64,000 nt of DNA from Amia ocellicauda. Its lineage: Eukaryota; Chordata; Actinopteri; Amiiformes; Amiidae. The stretch is taken from assembly GCF_036373705.1 (NCBI RefSeq), contig NC_089866.1, positions 19,933,501 through 19,997,500 on the forward strand, given 5' to 3'. Positions 23,501 to 32,130 of the stretch are shown in pieces (position 1 is the first letter of the stretch; each line of letters opens with the position of its first letter). The position numbers and the translations under genes were made by a program. The notes beneath the pieces were generated by a model. It had not been told where the DNA came from. It searched no databases and saw only the letters and a program-made list of their open reading frames with translations.

Positions 23501-25148
23501 CACCTGGTGCCAGAGGCAGCAACATAGCCCCAAAACATCACTGAGCCTCCTTCGTGTTTCATGGTACGGATGATGTTCTCTTCTTTGAAAACTTAATTTT
23601 TTCCCCGGTAAACATGGACTTGTTATGATTTTCCATATTCTCCCAGAAGGACTGTGGCTCATCCATATGCATTTTGTCAAACTTCAGTCTAGCTTTTTTG
23701 GGTTTCTCTCTTAGAGAGAGGTCTTCTACCATGGAGCTCATTTTCATTCAGACAGTGACGGATGGTGCGACTTGAAACTGTTACACCTTGAACTTGAACG
23801 TCAGCTTGGATCTGTGTTCAGGTTTTCCTTGGTTCTTTCTCCACCATTCAAACAATCCTTATCTTCATTCTTGGGTCAATTTTCCTCTTGTGGCCATGTC
23901 TAGGCATGTTGGCTATAGTCCCATGGGCCTTAAACTTCTTAATAGTATTGGCAACAGTGCTCACAGGAACATCAAGCTCTTTAGAGATGGTCTTGTAGGA
24001 CCATGCTTGGCTATTACCTTCTTTCTAACCTCCTCAGACAACTCTCTGGTTTTCCTTCTCTTTTCCATGTTCAGTGTGATACACACAGCAACACAAAACA
24101 GCAGAGTGAGTACTTTTCTCCATTTAAACTGGCTGAATGAGTGATAATGTGATTGAAGACACCTGTGATACTAATTAAAAGAGAATGGTCTGCTTGATGT
24201 ATCACAACAATACAATGATTTCATATAACTTCTAAAGGGTATCAATAATATTGTCCAGGCCATTTTAGAATGTCTTTATAGAATAAGCAATAATGCAGTT
24301 CTTTTCACAGTTTTTTTGTTTTGTTCCACTGCGAACCAAAGACATGCATGTATGGACAACCAAATATCTTTTAATTTCAACACTTTTCAGGGCGAATGGT
24401 GCATTATTTGAATAAAATACTAGGGTATCAATACTTTCGGCCAAGTCTGTATATATATAAGATCTGCCAGAATAATTAATTGTTAATTTTCTTTTTTTTC
24501 AGTCTTTCAAAATGTTCTGTAAAAACTAAAAGGTTCCTTTCCATCTATGTTATTTGTTACAGGCTATCATGAACCATCTGTGGTTTGGAAAAGACTTGAA
24601 AGAAGCAATAAGTGCTAAGGTGGTAACTGTGAACTCAACTAATGGAGTGAATTTTGAGCACATGTTTGACCAGGTAACACTTACATTTTTCAGCTTGATG
24701 ATATGACTCAACATCACAGAGTACATGGCATTCTGTCCCTCATAATTATGGCTACATGATTTCTAATTTATTTTTTAATTGAGTTTCTGGAATTGTGGAT
24801 TTATGCATTTCTCATACATTTTCAATACATGCCGGTAATATTATTGCAGTTTAAGGCTGTTCAAGTCATCGCTGGTTGGTATTCCAATATTCAAGTAACC
24901 ACTTAGTTGAACTTTGTGTGCAAAACACAGCATATATTTGCCCTCTGATTGGTCTCCTGACAACCTTTCCTCCTGTTGGCTCTTGTTTCTTTTCTCTTTA
25001 GACTGTGATTGACAAGATGAAAGACATGGGACATGGTGTGGGGACAATGAAATATGCCTTAAATGTGGTCAATGGCATCTTTAAGCAGGACAGCTGTATC
25101 ACTGCTGTGTCGGATGCCAGAAAGAACGGGGAAGCAGCAGGTTATTAG
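8928..25148 (+). CDS. ggt5: Gamma-glutamyltransferase 5 (complete, 12 coding exons)
   Basis: Exons: 8928-9100, 16878-17005, 17478-17573, 18044-18239, 18489-18649, 19364-19510, 20088-20200, 21359-21546, 21892-21983, 22423-22535, 24563-24673, 25002-25148. Joined length is 1665 nt, 554 codons plus TAG, with every junction GT-AG and frame kept. The protein begins with a short basic cytosolic tail and one hydrophobic anchor (about residues 12-32), so it is a type II membrane ectoenzyme. The family core is present: INARE with R109, the autocleavage/catalytic Thr T379 in GTTHIS, ADF with E418 and D421, the S437-S438 pair, and the G459-G460 pair. [10 protein letters not shown] and the GEAAGY C-terminus match GGT5 rather than GGT1. 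Known family role: gamma-glutamyl hydrolysis, notably leukotriene C4 to D4. Transposons fill introns 1 and 10. Compared with ggt1 it is short at exons 7 and 9. Confidence 0.93.
9122..10224. repeat. GT / GAGAGAAA minisatellite in ggt5 intron 1
   Basis: About 1.1 kb of GTGTGTGT runs broken at regular distances by TTAGTG and by CTGAGAGAGAAA or CTCAGAGAAA blocks. Basic units are about 30-40 bp, and blocks of several units recur in the same order, so there is a higher-order repeat. It begins only about 20 bp after the exon 1 donor site. Open frames here (Cys/Val-rich) are by-products of the repeat. Confidence 0.95.
10225..14193. other. ggt5 intron 1, middle part
   Basis: No coding exon could be fitted between exons 1 and 2, whose split Arg codon joins perfectly. 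The stretch contains a TA microsatellite at 11472-11541 and AT-rich DNA. Frames of up to 127 codons occur (for example 12394-12777) but show no family motif. Confidence 0.65.
11472..11541. repeat. (TA)n microsatellite
   Basis: About 70 bp of uninterrupted TA dinucleotides in ggt5 intron 1. Able to form cruciform DNA. Confidence 0.95.
14575..14970 (-). repeat. LINE ORF2 C-terminal fragment (CR1/Rex1-like)
   Basis: Minus-strand reading gives a segment with [20 protein letters not shown] followed by a stretch with RDTHPGTQ and a C-terminal NKLPSDV. This [16 protein letters not shown] pattern marks the end of reverse transcriptases of CR1/Rex1-type LINEs. Upstream (higher coordinates) the frame is broken by stops. 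It is 5' truncated and dead, and differs from the L2 family at 42086-44581. Confidence 0.75.
15672..16123. mobile_element. MITE with CACAG ends and TA target duplication
   Basis: Left end CACAGCAAAATCTGTAGTGT; right end read inward CACAGTAAATTCACCAGTGT. These are an imperfect inverted repeat of at least 25 bp, continuing as GTTGAA. TA stands on both sides (15670-15671 and 16124-16125), as in Tc1/mariner insertions. 452 bp, AT-rich, non-coding. Confidence 0.72.
16337..16877. other. End of ggt5 intron 1
   Basis: Unique-looking AT-rich sequence with no recognisable feature, ending in the exon 2 acceptor CATGCAG. Confidence 0.6.
16878..17005 (+). CDS. ggt5: ggt5 exon 2
   Basis: Residues 58-100. 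Acceptor CATGCAG/AGAC. Encodes [14 protein letters not shown] and [10 protein letters not shown], the classic N-terminal GGT block. The NPQ form is typical of GGT5 (NAH/NSH in GGT1). Donor ACAG/GTAAGG. Confidence 0.93.
17478..17573 (+). CDS. ggt5: ggt5 exon 3
   Basis: Residues 101-132. Encodes [10 protein letters not shown]109 corresponds to human GGT1 R107, which contacts the glutamate carboxylate. Acceptor TTTGTAG, donor CTG/GTAAAG. Confidence 0.92.
18044..18239 (+). CDS. ggt5: ggt5 exon 4
   Basis: Residues 133-197 with [12 protein letters not shown] and [14 protein letters not shown], strongly conserved in all animal GGTs. Donor TCTGTG/GTAAGG leaves two bases of C198. Confidence 0.93.
18489..18649 (+). 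CDS. ggt5: ggt5 exon 5
   Basis: Residues 198-251: [11 protein letters not shown], then LADTLEAIA and [13 protein letters not shown]. Same length (161 nt) and phases as the matching ggt1 exon. Contains a possible N-glycosylation site NKT. Confidence 0.92.
19364..19510 (+). CDS. ggt5: ggt5 exon 6
   Basis: Residues 252-300: [11 protein letters not shown], then [20 protein letters not shown]. The PPPAGG-type block is nearer GGT5 than the APxSGP of GGT1. Acceptor TTTCAG, donor AAAG/GTGGGT. Confidence 0.92.
20088..20200 (+). CDS. ggt5: ggt5 exon 7 (short form)
   Basis: Residues 301-338, from GYNLNP to KVWDP. The donor GATCCT/GTAAGT falls right after the DP, 24 nt earlier than the donor of the matching ggt1 exon (113 against 137 nt). 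Frame is kept, so about eight residues are missing relative to ggt1. Continuing past this donor meets a stop after about ten codons. Confidence 0.85.
21359..21546 (+). CDS. ggt5: ggt5 exon 8: catalytic threonine
   Basis: Residues 339-400. Carries [12 protein letters not shown] and TSTINQ; T379 is the expected autocleavage site and nucleophile at the start of the small subunit. The usual Gly-(Ser/Asn) in the GGT signature is Gly-Thr here. Exon length (188 nt) and both phases equal ggt1 exon 8. Possible N-glycosylation at NQT and NVS. Confidence 0.93.
21892..21983 (+). CDS. ggt5: ggt5 exon 9 (short)
   Basis: Residues 401-431: [19 protein letters not shown]418 and D421 correspond to the human GGT1 residues that bind the substrate amino group. 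The loop after ADF is 12 codons shorter than in ggt1 (92 against 128 nt). Confidence 0.9.
22423..22535 (+). CDS. ggt5: ggt5 exon 10
   Basis: Residues 432-469: PPSSM with S437/S438, then [13 protein letters not shown] with G459/G460, the backbone donors of the oxyanion site in this family. Acceptor TTTTGCAG, donor CATG/GTATGT. Confidence 0.92.
22890..24449 (-). mobile_element. Decayed Tc1-like transposon in ggt5 intron 10
   Basis: Ends are inverted repeats: right end read inward CAGACTTGGCCGAAAGTATT, followed by TA; the left end has the same GGCCGAAAGTATTGGTACCC motif but worn outermost bases. Minus-strand frames show pieces of a transposase: an N-terminal [12 protein letters not shown] region near 24070, then fragments with [10 protein letters not shown] and [15 protein letters not shown] near 23560. 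These are split among frames by stops. It lies antisense to ggt5 and is non-functional. Confidence 0.85.
24563..24673 (+). CDS. ggt5: ggt5 exon 11
   Basis: Residues 470-506: [16 protein letters not shown], followed by [10 protein letters not shown]. Begins in phase 0 after TTGTTACAG; donor CAG/GTAACA. NST is a possible N-glycosylation site. Confidence 0.92.
25002..25148 (+). CDS. ggt5: ggt5 exon 12 (C-terminus)
   Basis: Residues 507-554 plus TAG stop at 25146-25148. Ends [14 protein letters not shown]; the GEAAGY ending agrees with GGT5, whereas GGT1 proteins end GGEPAGY. Acceptor TCTCTTTAG. Confidence 0.93.
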   Translation, partial: TVIDKMKDMGHGVGTMKYALNVVNGIFKQDSCITAVSDARKNGEAAGY

Positions 25149-26960
25149 GGAACATCCCACAAGAGCAGGAGGTTTTGACACTGGAGTGCCGGCTGTGAAG
25201 GCTGGAGGGACTGGGCCACATTTTGTATCTTCTCATTGGTTTACTAGAGAATCAATCTGCTGGGACAGGCTTCCCTTAGCTCTCGATAATGTGAACTCCT
25301 TAAGGGCCAATTTAGTGATGGATCCCAATACAGCCCTATCTCAACTTTGCCCTCAGTAAACCACAGTCTTTGTGATACGTTGGCCTCAGGTTTGAAGGAG
25401 AAGTCATGTTCGATTTAGTGTTGCTGACAATCTAGTTAAATTGTAATAGATTTTTTGTATTTTCTTTTTGTATCTGTTCTCCAAAGCATAAGTGTTTGAA
25501 CAGCACAGTTCTACAGAAATCTCATAATTAATTTTGCTCAGTATTTTGCCTTTGTTTCTGTGATTTTTAATTTTAACATTCTATTCAGGGACCACACCTT
25601 TACTAGTGAAACATCAGTGACTGCTCTAGGTCGTTTAGCCATACAGAACATATTAAGGTGTGGAAGACCATAGGTGGAAACCAAACTTTGTGCTTGAGTA
25701 TGTTTTACACTAGTCAGAAATGGGAACAATAAACGTAAACAATGGCAGAATGCTCAGATACGTACAAAATGACTTCAGGAGTGATTGCTGATCTTCATTG
25801 TTGGTTGACAACAAATCTCATGGAAATGCTATATATTGCTTTTTTTCCTGCATACTACATTTAATATATATTAATCTAAAATAGTACATTTTGAAAATTA
25901 CTAAGTCTGCTCTCTTCTTTAAGGTGTTTTTTTTAGATTTTAGGTTTTTTTGGGGTATGGGAGGGTAATTTGACTCATCCACTAATTGCAACTTACAATT
26001 TCAATAACAGATGGCAGCTTTTTATTTGACACCACTGGATCAGGGGAATGCTGTGATTTACCCTGATATTTTTTGTCTGAAGCAAGCTTACTAAGGCACT
26101 ATATGTATTCTTCATGGTGCAGTGCAGTAAAGCATACGATAACACTGTAGAAGACAGTAAAACCATTTTCAAAGTGCAATTATATATATATGTATATATG
26201 TAGTCTTTATGTAGTTGCTGCTGCAGACTGCATGCTGTTTATTAGAATAAATGGCTTTTCTGAAGGATGTGCTTCATTTCTCGACTTCTATGACTGTGAC
26301 TTGGTGACATTCCATTCTACCTCTTCCTCGTACCTCAATCCTTGATGGTGTAATGCAAAACCACAGGGAACTAAATTGAACTGATTGCAGAGGAATTGTA
26401 CAAGAGACTTGGGAATTTGGGGTTGTGTTGATCAGTTCCAGGTTCTATTAAGAATATTTGGAGGTTAATCGTGAACCTGAACATTGGTGTGTGTAAATCT
26501 CAATTTGAGTAGTCTTGGTTGAGATTGAGTGACCATGAATGGAATTGTTGCTAGTTATGGAGAAGACACTGCAAATAGTAGATTTCACATGTTGAATACT
26601 GACTACATGTGTCCTGGGCCAATGCATTTAATGCCCACCAGGCAGAGCTTTTTACAAAGAGGTATTTACAAATGAGAAATAATGAATCTGTGTAAAGCAA
26701 GGTAGTTCAAAGCCTCTTCTGTTTTGATGCTGTTATGAAAATATAGAAGCAGTTTTGTCAGTGAACAATTTGAAAAAAATGTAAAGACTGTTTTTAGAAT
26801 ACCTTTTTTTTTAATGAATGTCTTTCCTTGTATATACAACTTTTTTATATGTCAGAAACCGAATGTAAAGCTTTCATGTTTTTAGTTATTGTGAAGTTCT
26901 TTTTTACATTGTGCATATGGAGATGATCATATAAAACTAATAAAGAGTTTTTCAATTGTT
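25149..26960 (+). other. ggt5: ggt5 3' untranslated region (probable)
   Basis: Non-coding sequence after the stop codon, AT-rich with several AATAAA hexamers (25728-25733, 26246-26251, 26939-26944). If the last one is used the 3' UTR is about 1.8 kb; earlier sites would give shorter forms. Only cDNA ends could decide. Confidence 0.5.
26939..26944 (+). terminator. Candidate distal polyadenylation signal of ggt5
   Basis: AATAAA followed within 25 bp by a T-rich stretch (GTTTTTCAATTGTTCTT). No further candidate close downstream. Confidence 0.5.
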
Positions 26961-29429
26961 CTTCACCTGATAAAGTCAACATGCCACTTTTTGTCCATAA
27001 CTGCTTCAGGCTATCTACGGCTAAAACATCCTATATAGTAGGTGGACTCTGGCACAGACTCATTTTGGTGCCAGCAAATCCGCATAGCAACCCACACGTT
27101 AAATGAAGCTGGCCCGAATTTGGTAGAACTAAGCAAGCCATCTTAGCTGCGGATGCAGTCCAAATATTGACCACTGTGAAAACAGTGATTATGGTGAAAA
27201 CTTTTTTTCCCCATTCTCGTCAAGTTAATCATCTTTAATCACCTGCTACAGGTAGAAATGTGTATTTACTAGAAATATAATTTACAGTTTTTCACAATTG
27301 CTTGAGCACATTTGTCCAAACAGAATTCACTTTTTCAAAACTATGAATATGCACTGAAACTGAAACAAACACACTGTCCAAAATGACATGTATCAAGACT
27401 CTCAAAACAAAATCAAATCAGTCCATCAAAACAGTATAATTTGTCATCTAATGAAAAGTTCTTTCCATTAGCAATTTCACAATGGAACAATAAACCTTAC
27501 CTGTACAGACTGGAACGTAATCTCATATTCCTGTCAAAGGTACCTATACAGCTGTTTCATCCTTAGTTGGTGTCCATTCAACACCTGGTCAGTAGTAGCC
27601 AGAATGACACCATGTATATTCTGAAATATTTCATGTTCCTGTATATTTATAGTCTGGCTCTCCTTCAAACATACAGAGTTGTTGGTCAAGGAAGATGACG
27701 GAAAAACCCCTTACATGTATATCGTATAGTACTGAAATACAGGGAAGTCATATACCGTCACTTACATATTCTCATTTCAGAATATTCTAATTGATGCCAT
27801 AGTTAACGTGCTTAGATTGGGTTGCCTCTCACACTGAAAGACCATCATTTATCAGTCAATGATAGTGGTGCATATGTTATTGGAAACTTCTGTTCTGTGT
27901 CTTCCCCTTTGGGCTGCTGTACCACTGCACACGAGCACCCCTCTTCCTCTATGGGCTCCCTCTCTTTCTCTCTTTTGTCTTTGCCTTCTGACTTGCTCCA
28001 TTTCTCACCAACATCAACTCATTGGTGGTGACCTCTTTTATATGCAGTGATGGACTGATTTTTTTATTGAATTGAGCATTGAGGATTTACACGTGCAGTA
28101 GAGATTCACATTTGTGGGAATATGTGTTATCTGCTGTGAACTAATCTAATTACCCAATAGATTTGTGTGTCTTGTGTAGAGAGTTGTGTTTACTGCTGTG
28201 CAAAAATGTGCTTGGCATTTACATTTTGTGTGCACACAAAAATGTATAGTGTTCTGCTCATTCAGGTTATGGTTTTGGTCATGTGGACCACAGTTTCATT
28301 GACATTGACGTAGCAAATAAAGGAAAAAAATATAACTTATAATACGTATTATAAGTTAAATTATGTTTCCAGTAAATCTGAATACAGTATATTGGATCGG
28401 GAATGTATTGTATTTTTACATGATATATGCTATTTTCCTAAAGGGGTAAAACCAAAATAAATGAAAAAATGTAAAGGAGGCTCTGTTTTTATTCTGTATT
28501 GGTCATTTAAGAGAAGGTGACCTTCTGGCAACCTGGGGTGATCTCCCGACCACCTCACGATGCCAGGAAGTTCAACTGAAGATGCTTGATCGATGGTCTC
28601 AGAAGGCATTGACAGTCAGAGAAGAATGGCATTACGTTATTTTATTAAATAAAATTGATACTACATGTTGATCCTGTTCTTTGAGCTATATACAGATATG
28701 GAAGGCCATTCCATATAAAATAAATTTGACCTGGTGCATTATTTCAAAAGAAATAGCCTATCACTATACATTAATGAGCATGTAACGTTGGCTTGATGGA
28801 TAGAATACAAGTATAGGTAGGAAATGTATTTCTCAGAGAAGCAAATATCTGAAGGCACAATTTGTGTAATACAGCAGCCCTCACTTTAGTCTATGCTTGT
28901 ATTGCACTTTATTTTTGATATCTTTTTGCTGACCTAATAAGAATATAAAAGGAATGTGCAATATACACTATTTCTTATGTACTCTGAAATGGACACACAC
29001 ATTTCCCCACAGTGCATGAATGTTTTCTTGGCATGTTTTTGAAAAATAAATGTGCAAAGTGATACATTAAACATTTTCAGGTTTCAACTATTTATTGCAA
29101 CTATTTCTATGCTGTGTTTGATAGAATAGTAGATCATTGAGGAAGGGAGTCCTAACTCTCACACTGTATAAAGGGCTAGTTTTCCTGCAAAGCAGCATCT
29201 GTGTTCCAACCTGTATTGTGCCCTATTTTATAGAAGCAGAATGTATAGTGTTGTCTTTGTGGCAGGATGTTAAATCAGAACTGGTAAGACTGAGTGCTCA
29301 GAGCTTCACTGTAACAGAGTGATGGTTTCCTAGCTAACAGATCCTTGCTTCAACTCCTACCTGAAAAATCAGTTGCTAGAATTCTGTTAAGATCTTGTGT
29401 GAGGGGCTGTCATGTTAGTTCTGTTTTGC
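26961..29429. other. Spacer between ggt5 and the tRNA-like array
   Basis: No gene recognised. AT-rich, with a perfect 26-bp palindrome at 28333-28358. The part around 27280-28260 may be an old transposon remnant, but I could not find matching ends. Confidence 0.5.
28333..28358. repeat. Perfect 26-bp palindrome
   Basis: Each half is 13 bp (TAACTTATAATAC and its inverse) with no spacer. AT-rich. It may be a chance cruciform or the remains of a small inverted-repeat element. Confidence 0.85.
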
Positions 29430-31080
29430 TAGTGCTTTGTTTTAGTGTCTGAGGGGCCAGTGGATGGAAGACATACCAGATCTTTGAACATGTGAGAGGG
29501 GTGCTCTTTGTGGAGAACTGTTCTTAAAGCTGGAAGGCCATATGTTCAAATCCTGGTTCAATTGTCATTTGAAATTACTTTTGTTCTGTGCTACTAGTAC
29601 TTTGGTTCACTGCCACAGAGGGCAGTATGAGGCTGATATACCATTTATAGAGGTAAAAGATGAGTTCAAGCCTTAATGCTAGTAGAACATGGTTTCAAAT
29701 CTTGCTGTAGCACCTGTCATTTGACTATGTATTGTCCATATTGTTTCAGTGCCAGAGGAGGTAGTGTTGGATGGAAATGTCAGATCTTCAAAAATGTAAA
29801 AGGGGATTAATTTGTGGTTCACCAGAAAGAGGGACTTCCTTCAAATTGGCAGAGTGAGGGTCCAAAGCCTGGTAGAGTGTCTGCCATCAGAAAATATGTA
29901 AGTTGTGTTTTGTTTTAGTAGCAGGGGGTGTGGCAGTGTAAGATTGATATACTAGATCTTGGCAGCCATCACAAGTGAGTGCTTTGTGACTTACTGCATG
30001 CAGTGCTGCCATAGAAGTTAGCATGACATCAGTTCAAATCCTGGTGCAGCATCTGTTTCTGTAAATCTGATTATTGTTTTGGCTGTTTTAGTGCCAGAGA
30101 GGGCAGTGTGAGGTTCATATACAAGATATGCAAGCAAGCAACCAAGTCCTTTGTGGCTCACTGCATGATGTTTTGGGCTGAAACCTAACAGGACCTAAGA
30201 ACTAATCCTCCATAAATCAGTGTTTTTGTACCAGAGAGTGCACTTTGAGGTGGATATATCAGATCTTCAAAGGGTTATAAGGGAAGTACATTGTGGCTCA
30301 CTGTGCAGCATACTAGTCTCAAAGTGGACAAGTACTGAGTTCAAATCTTGTTGGAGCACCTGTCTTATGAAGATCTATTATTTGTGCATTGTTTTAGTAC
30401 TAGAGGGGGCAGTGTGAGGTTGATATACCTGATCTTTGAAAAAATAATTGTATAAGACTTTGTGGCTCAGTGCATGCAGTGCTTGCCTAGAAGATGGCTG
30501 TTCAAATCCTGGTGCAGCATCTGTTTCTCATAGTTGTTCATGCTGTTTTAATGCTGGAGAGGGCAGTGTGAGGTTGAGATACAAGATATGGAAGCAAGGG
30601 AGTATGGAGTCCTTTCTGGCTCACTGCATAAAGTTCTGCACTACATCCTGGTAGGACCTGGGTTCAAATCCTGGTGTAGCCCTGTCTTCTGGAAATCTCT
30701 TGTTTGTGCTGTGTGTTAATGACAGATAGGGCAGTGTAGGGTTGATACCAGATCTCTGATCATAAAAGCAGCTAGTCCTTTGTGGCTCACTGCATGGCAT
30801 GTGGTTGTAGAACCTCTGGGGATGTGGGTTCAAATCCTGATGGAGAAAGTGTCTTCTGACACTCTCTTGAGCATGTGTCACTTCTTTGTTTTGAGGGCAG
30901 TGTGAGGTTGATATACCAGAGATTTGGTCATCTTAAAGGGGGGTCCTTTGTGGCTGACTGCATGGAGTGCTGGCCTTGAGACCAGCAGGACCCAGGCTCA
31001 AATCCAGCCCCAGGAGCTGCCTGGTGACTGAGGCAAGTAACTGATATATCAACAAATGTTAACTGTGCTATGTGTAGACA
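29430..31080 (+). repeat. Tandem array of about ten tRNA-like modules (left arm)
   Basis: About ten copies of a module recur every 150-165 bp. Each shows TTTGTGGCTCACTGCATG (A-box-like), then about 45 bp later GGTTCAAATCCTGGT (B-box-like, tRNA consensus GGTTCGANTCC). A linker with TGTCTTCTG follows, then GGGCAGTGTGAGGTTGATAT and ACCAGATCTTTG. B-box-like sites lie near 29544, 29694, 29869, 30032, 30195 (weak), 30340, 30500, 30662, 30828 and 30978. Modules differ clearly from one another; outer ones are most worn. The inner part (about 30190-31080) is mirrored at 31173-32130. No module is an intact tRNA gene. A tRNA-derived SINE-like origin is my inference. Confidence 0.8.
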
Positions 31081-31172
31081 CCAGGGCTGGAGAGATAGGG
31101 AGAGGCTTTAAGATGTTAATAATATATGAAAATATATTTTTGTGACTACATCTGTCACAAAAGACTAACTAC
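31081..31172. other. Loop (spacer) of the large inverted repeat
   Basis: About 92 bp between the arms, with no counterpart in either arm. Contains an AT-rich run AATATATGAAAATATATTTT. Confidence 0.7.
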
Positions 31173-32130
31173 TGTCCACACATAGCAGTTAACACTTGTT
31201 ATTATATCACTTGCTCATCTCAGTCACCAGTCAGCTCATGAGCCCAGATTTGAGCCTGGTTCCTGCAGGCCTCAAGGTCAGCACTCCATGCAGTCAGCCA
31301 CAAAGGACCCCCTTTGAAACAACCAAATCTCTGGTATATCAACCTCACACTGCCCATCTGACCTTAAAACAAAGAAGTGACACATGATCAAGAGAGTGTC
31401 AGAAGACACTTTCTCCATCAGGATTTGAACCCAGATCCCCAGAGCTTCTACAACCACATGCCATGCAGTGAGCCACAAAGGACTAGCTGCTTTTATGATC
31501 AGAGATCTGGTATATGAACCCTACACTGCCCTATCTGTCATTAACACACAGCACAAACAAGAGATTTCCAGAAGACAGGGCTACACTAGGATTTGAACCC
31601 AGGTCCTACCAGGATGTAGTGCAGAACTTTATGCAGTGAGCCACAAAGGACTCCATACTCACTTGCTTCAATATCTTGTATCTCAACCTCACACTGCCTT
31701 CTGTAGCACTAACAATAATGGAAAACAGATGCTGCACCAGGATTTGAACATGGGTCCTGCTAGCTTCCAGGCAAGCACTGCATGCAGTGAGCCACAAAGT
31801 CACCTCCTAGTACTTCCTTAAAAGTCAGATATATCAACCTCACACTACCCCCTCTAGCACTAAAACAATGTACAAAAAATAGATCTTCAGAAGATGGGTG
31901 CTCCAACAAGATTCAAACTCAGAACTTGACAGCTTTGAGACTAGCACCCTATATGGTAAGAGTTCTCAAGTATTTGTTTGAAGGTCCTCTGGCACCAAAA
32001 CAGAGCACAAACAGATTTAAAGAAGACAAGTATTGCACTTGGTTTAGAACCCAGGTCCTGATAGTTTCAGGCCAGCACTCCATGCAGTGAGGACTCCCAT
32101 TTTAATTGATAAGAGTTATGGTATATGAAC
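31173..32130 (-). repeat. Mirror-image tRNA-like module array (right arm)
   Basis: Reverse complement of the inner left arm: six modules with B-box-like sites near 31245, 31422, 31591, 31741, 31911 and 32047, all on the minus strand. Partners across the centre match much better than neighbours in the same arm. The modules at 30828 and 31422 share the long CAAATCCTGATGGAGAAAGT stretch and the CACTCTCTTGA-CATGTGTCAC segment, which no adjacent module has. Pair midpoints all fall at 31111-31126. Homology fades beyond about 32130. Confidence 0.82.

Noticed and set aside
27280..28260. Possible DNA transposon remnant near ggt5 3' end
   Set aside because: Text-like similarity of some stretches to dispersed fish repeats, but no inverted ends or target duplication could be located.
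29430..32130. True tRNA gene cluster
   Set aside because: A- and B-box-like motifs are there but I could not fold any unit into an intact cloverleaf with a clear anticodon stem, and the units are strongly diverged.
29430..32130. CRISPR-like repeat-spacer array
   Set aside because: Vertebrate genomic context, diverged long units and inverted symmetry do not fit; no cas genes.
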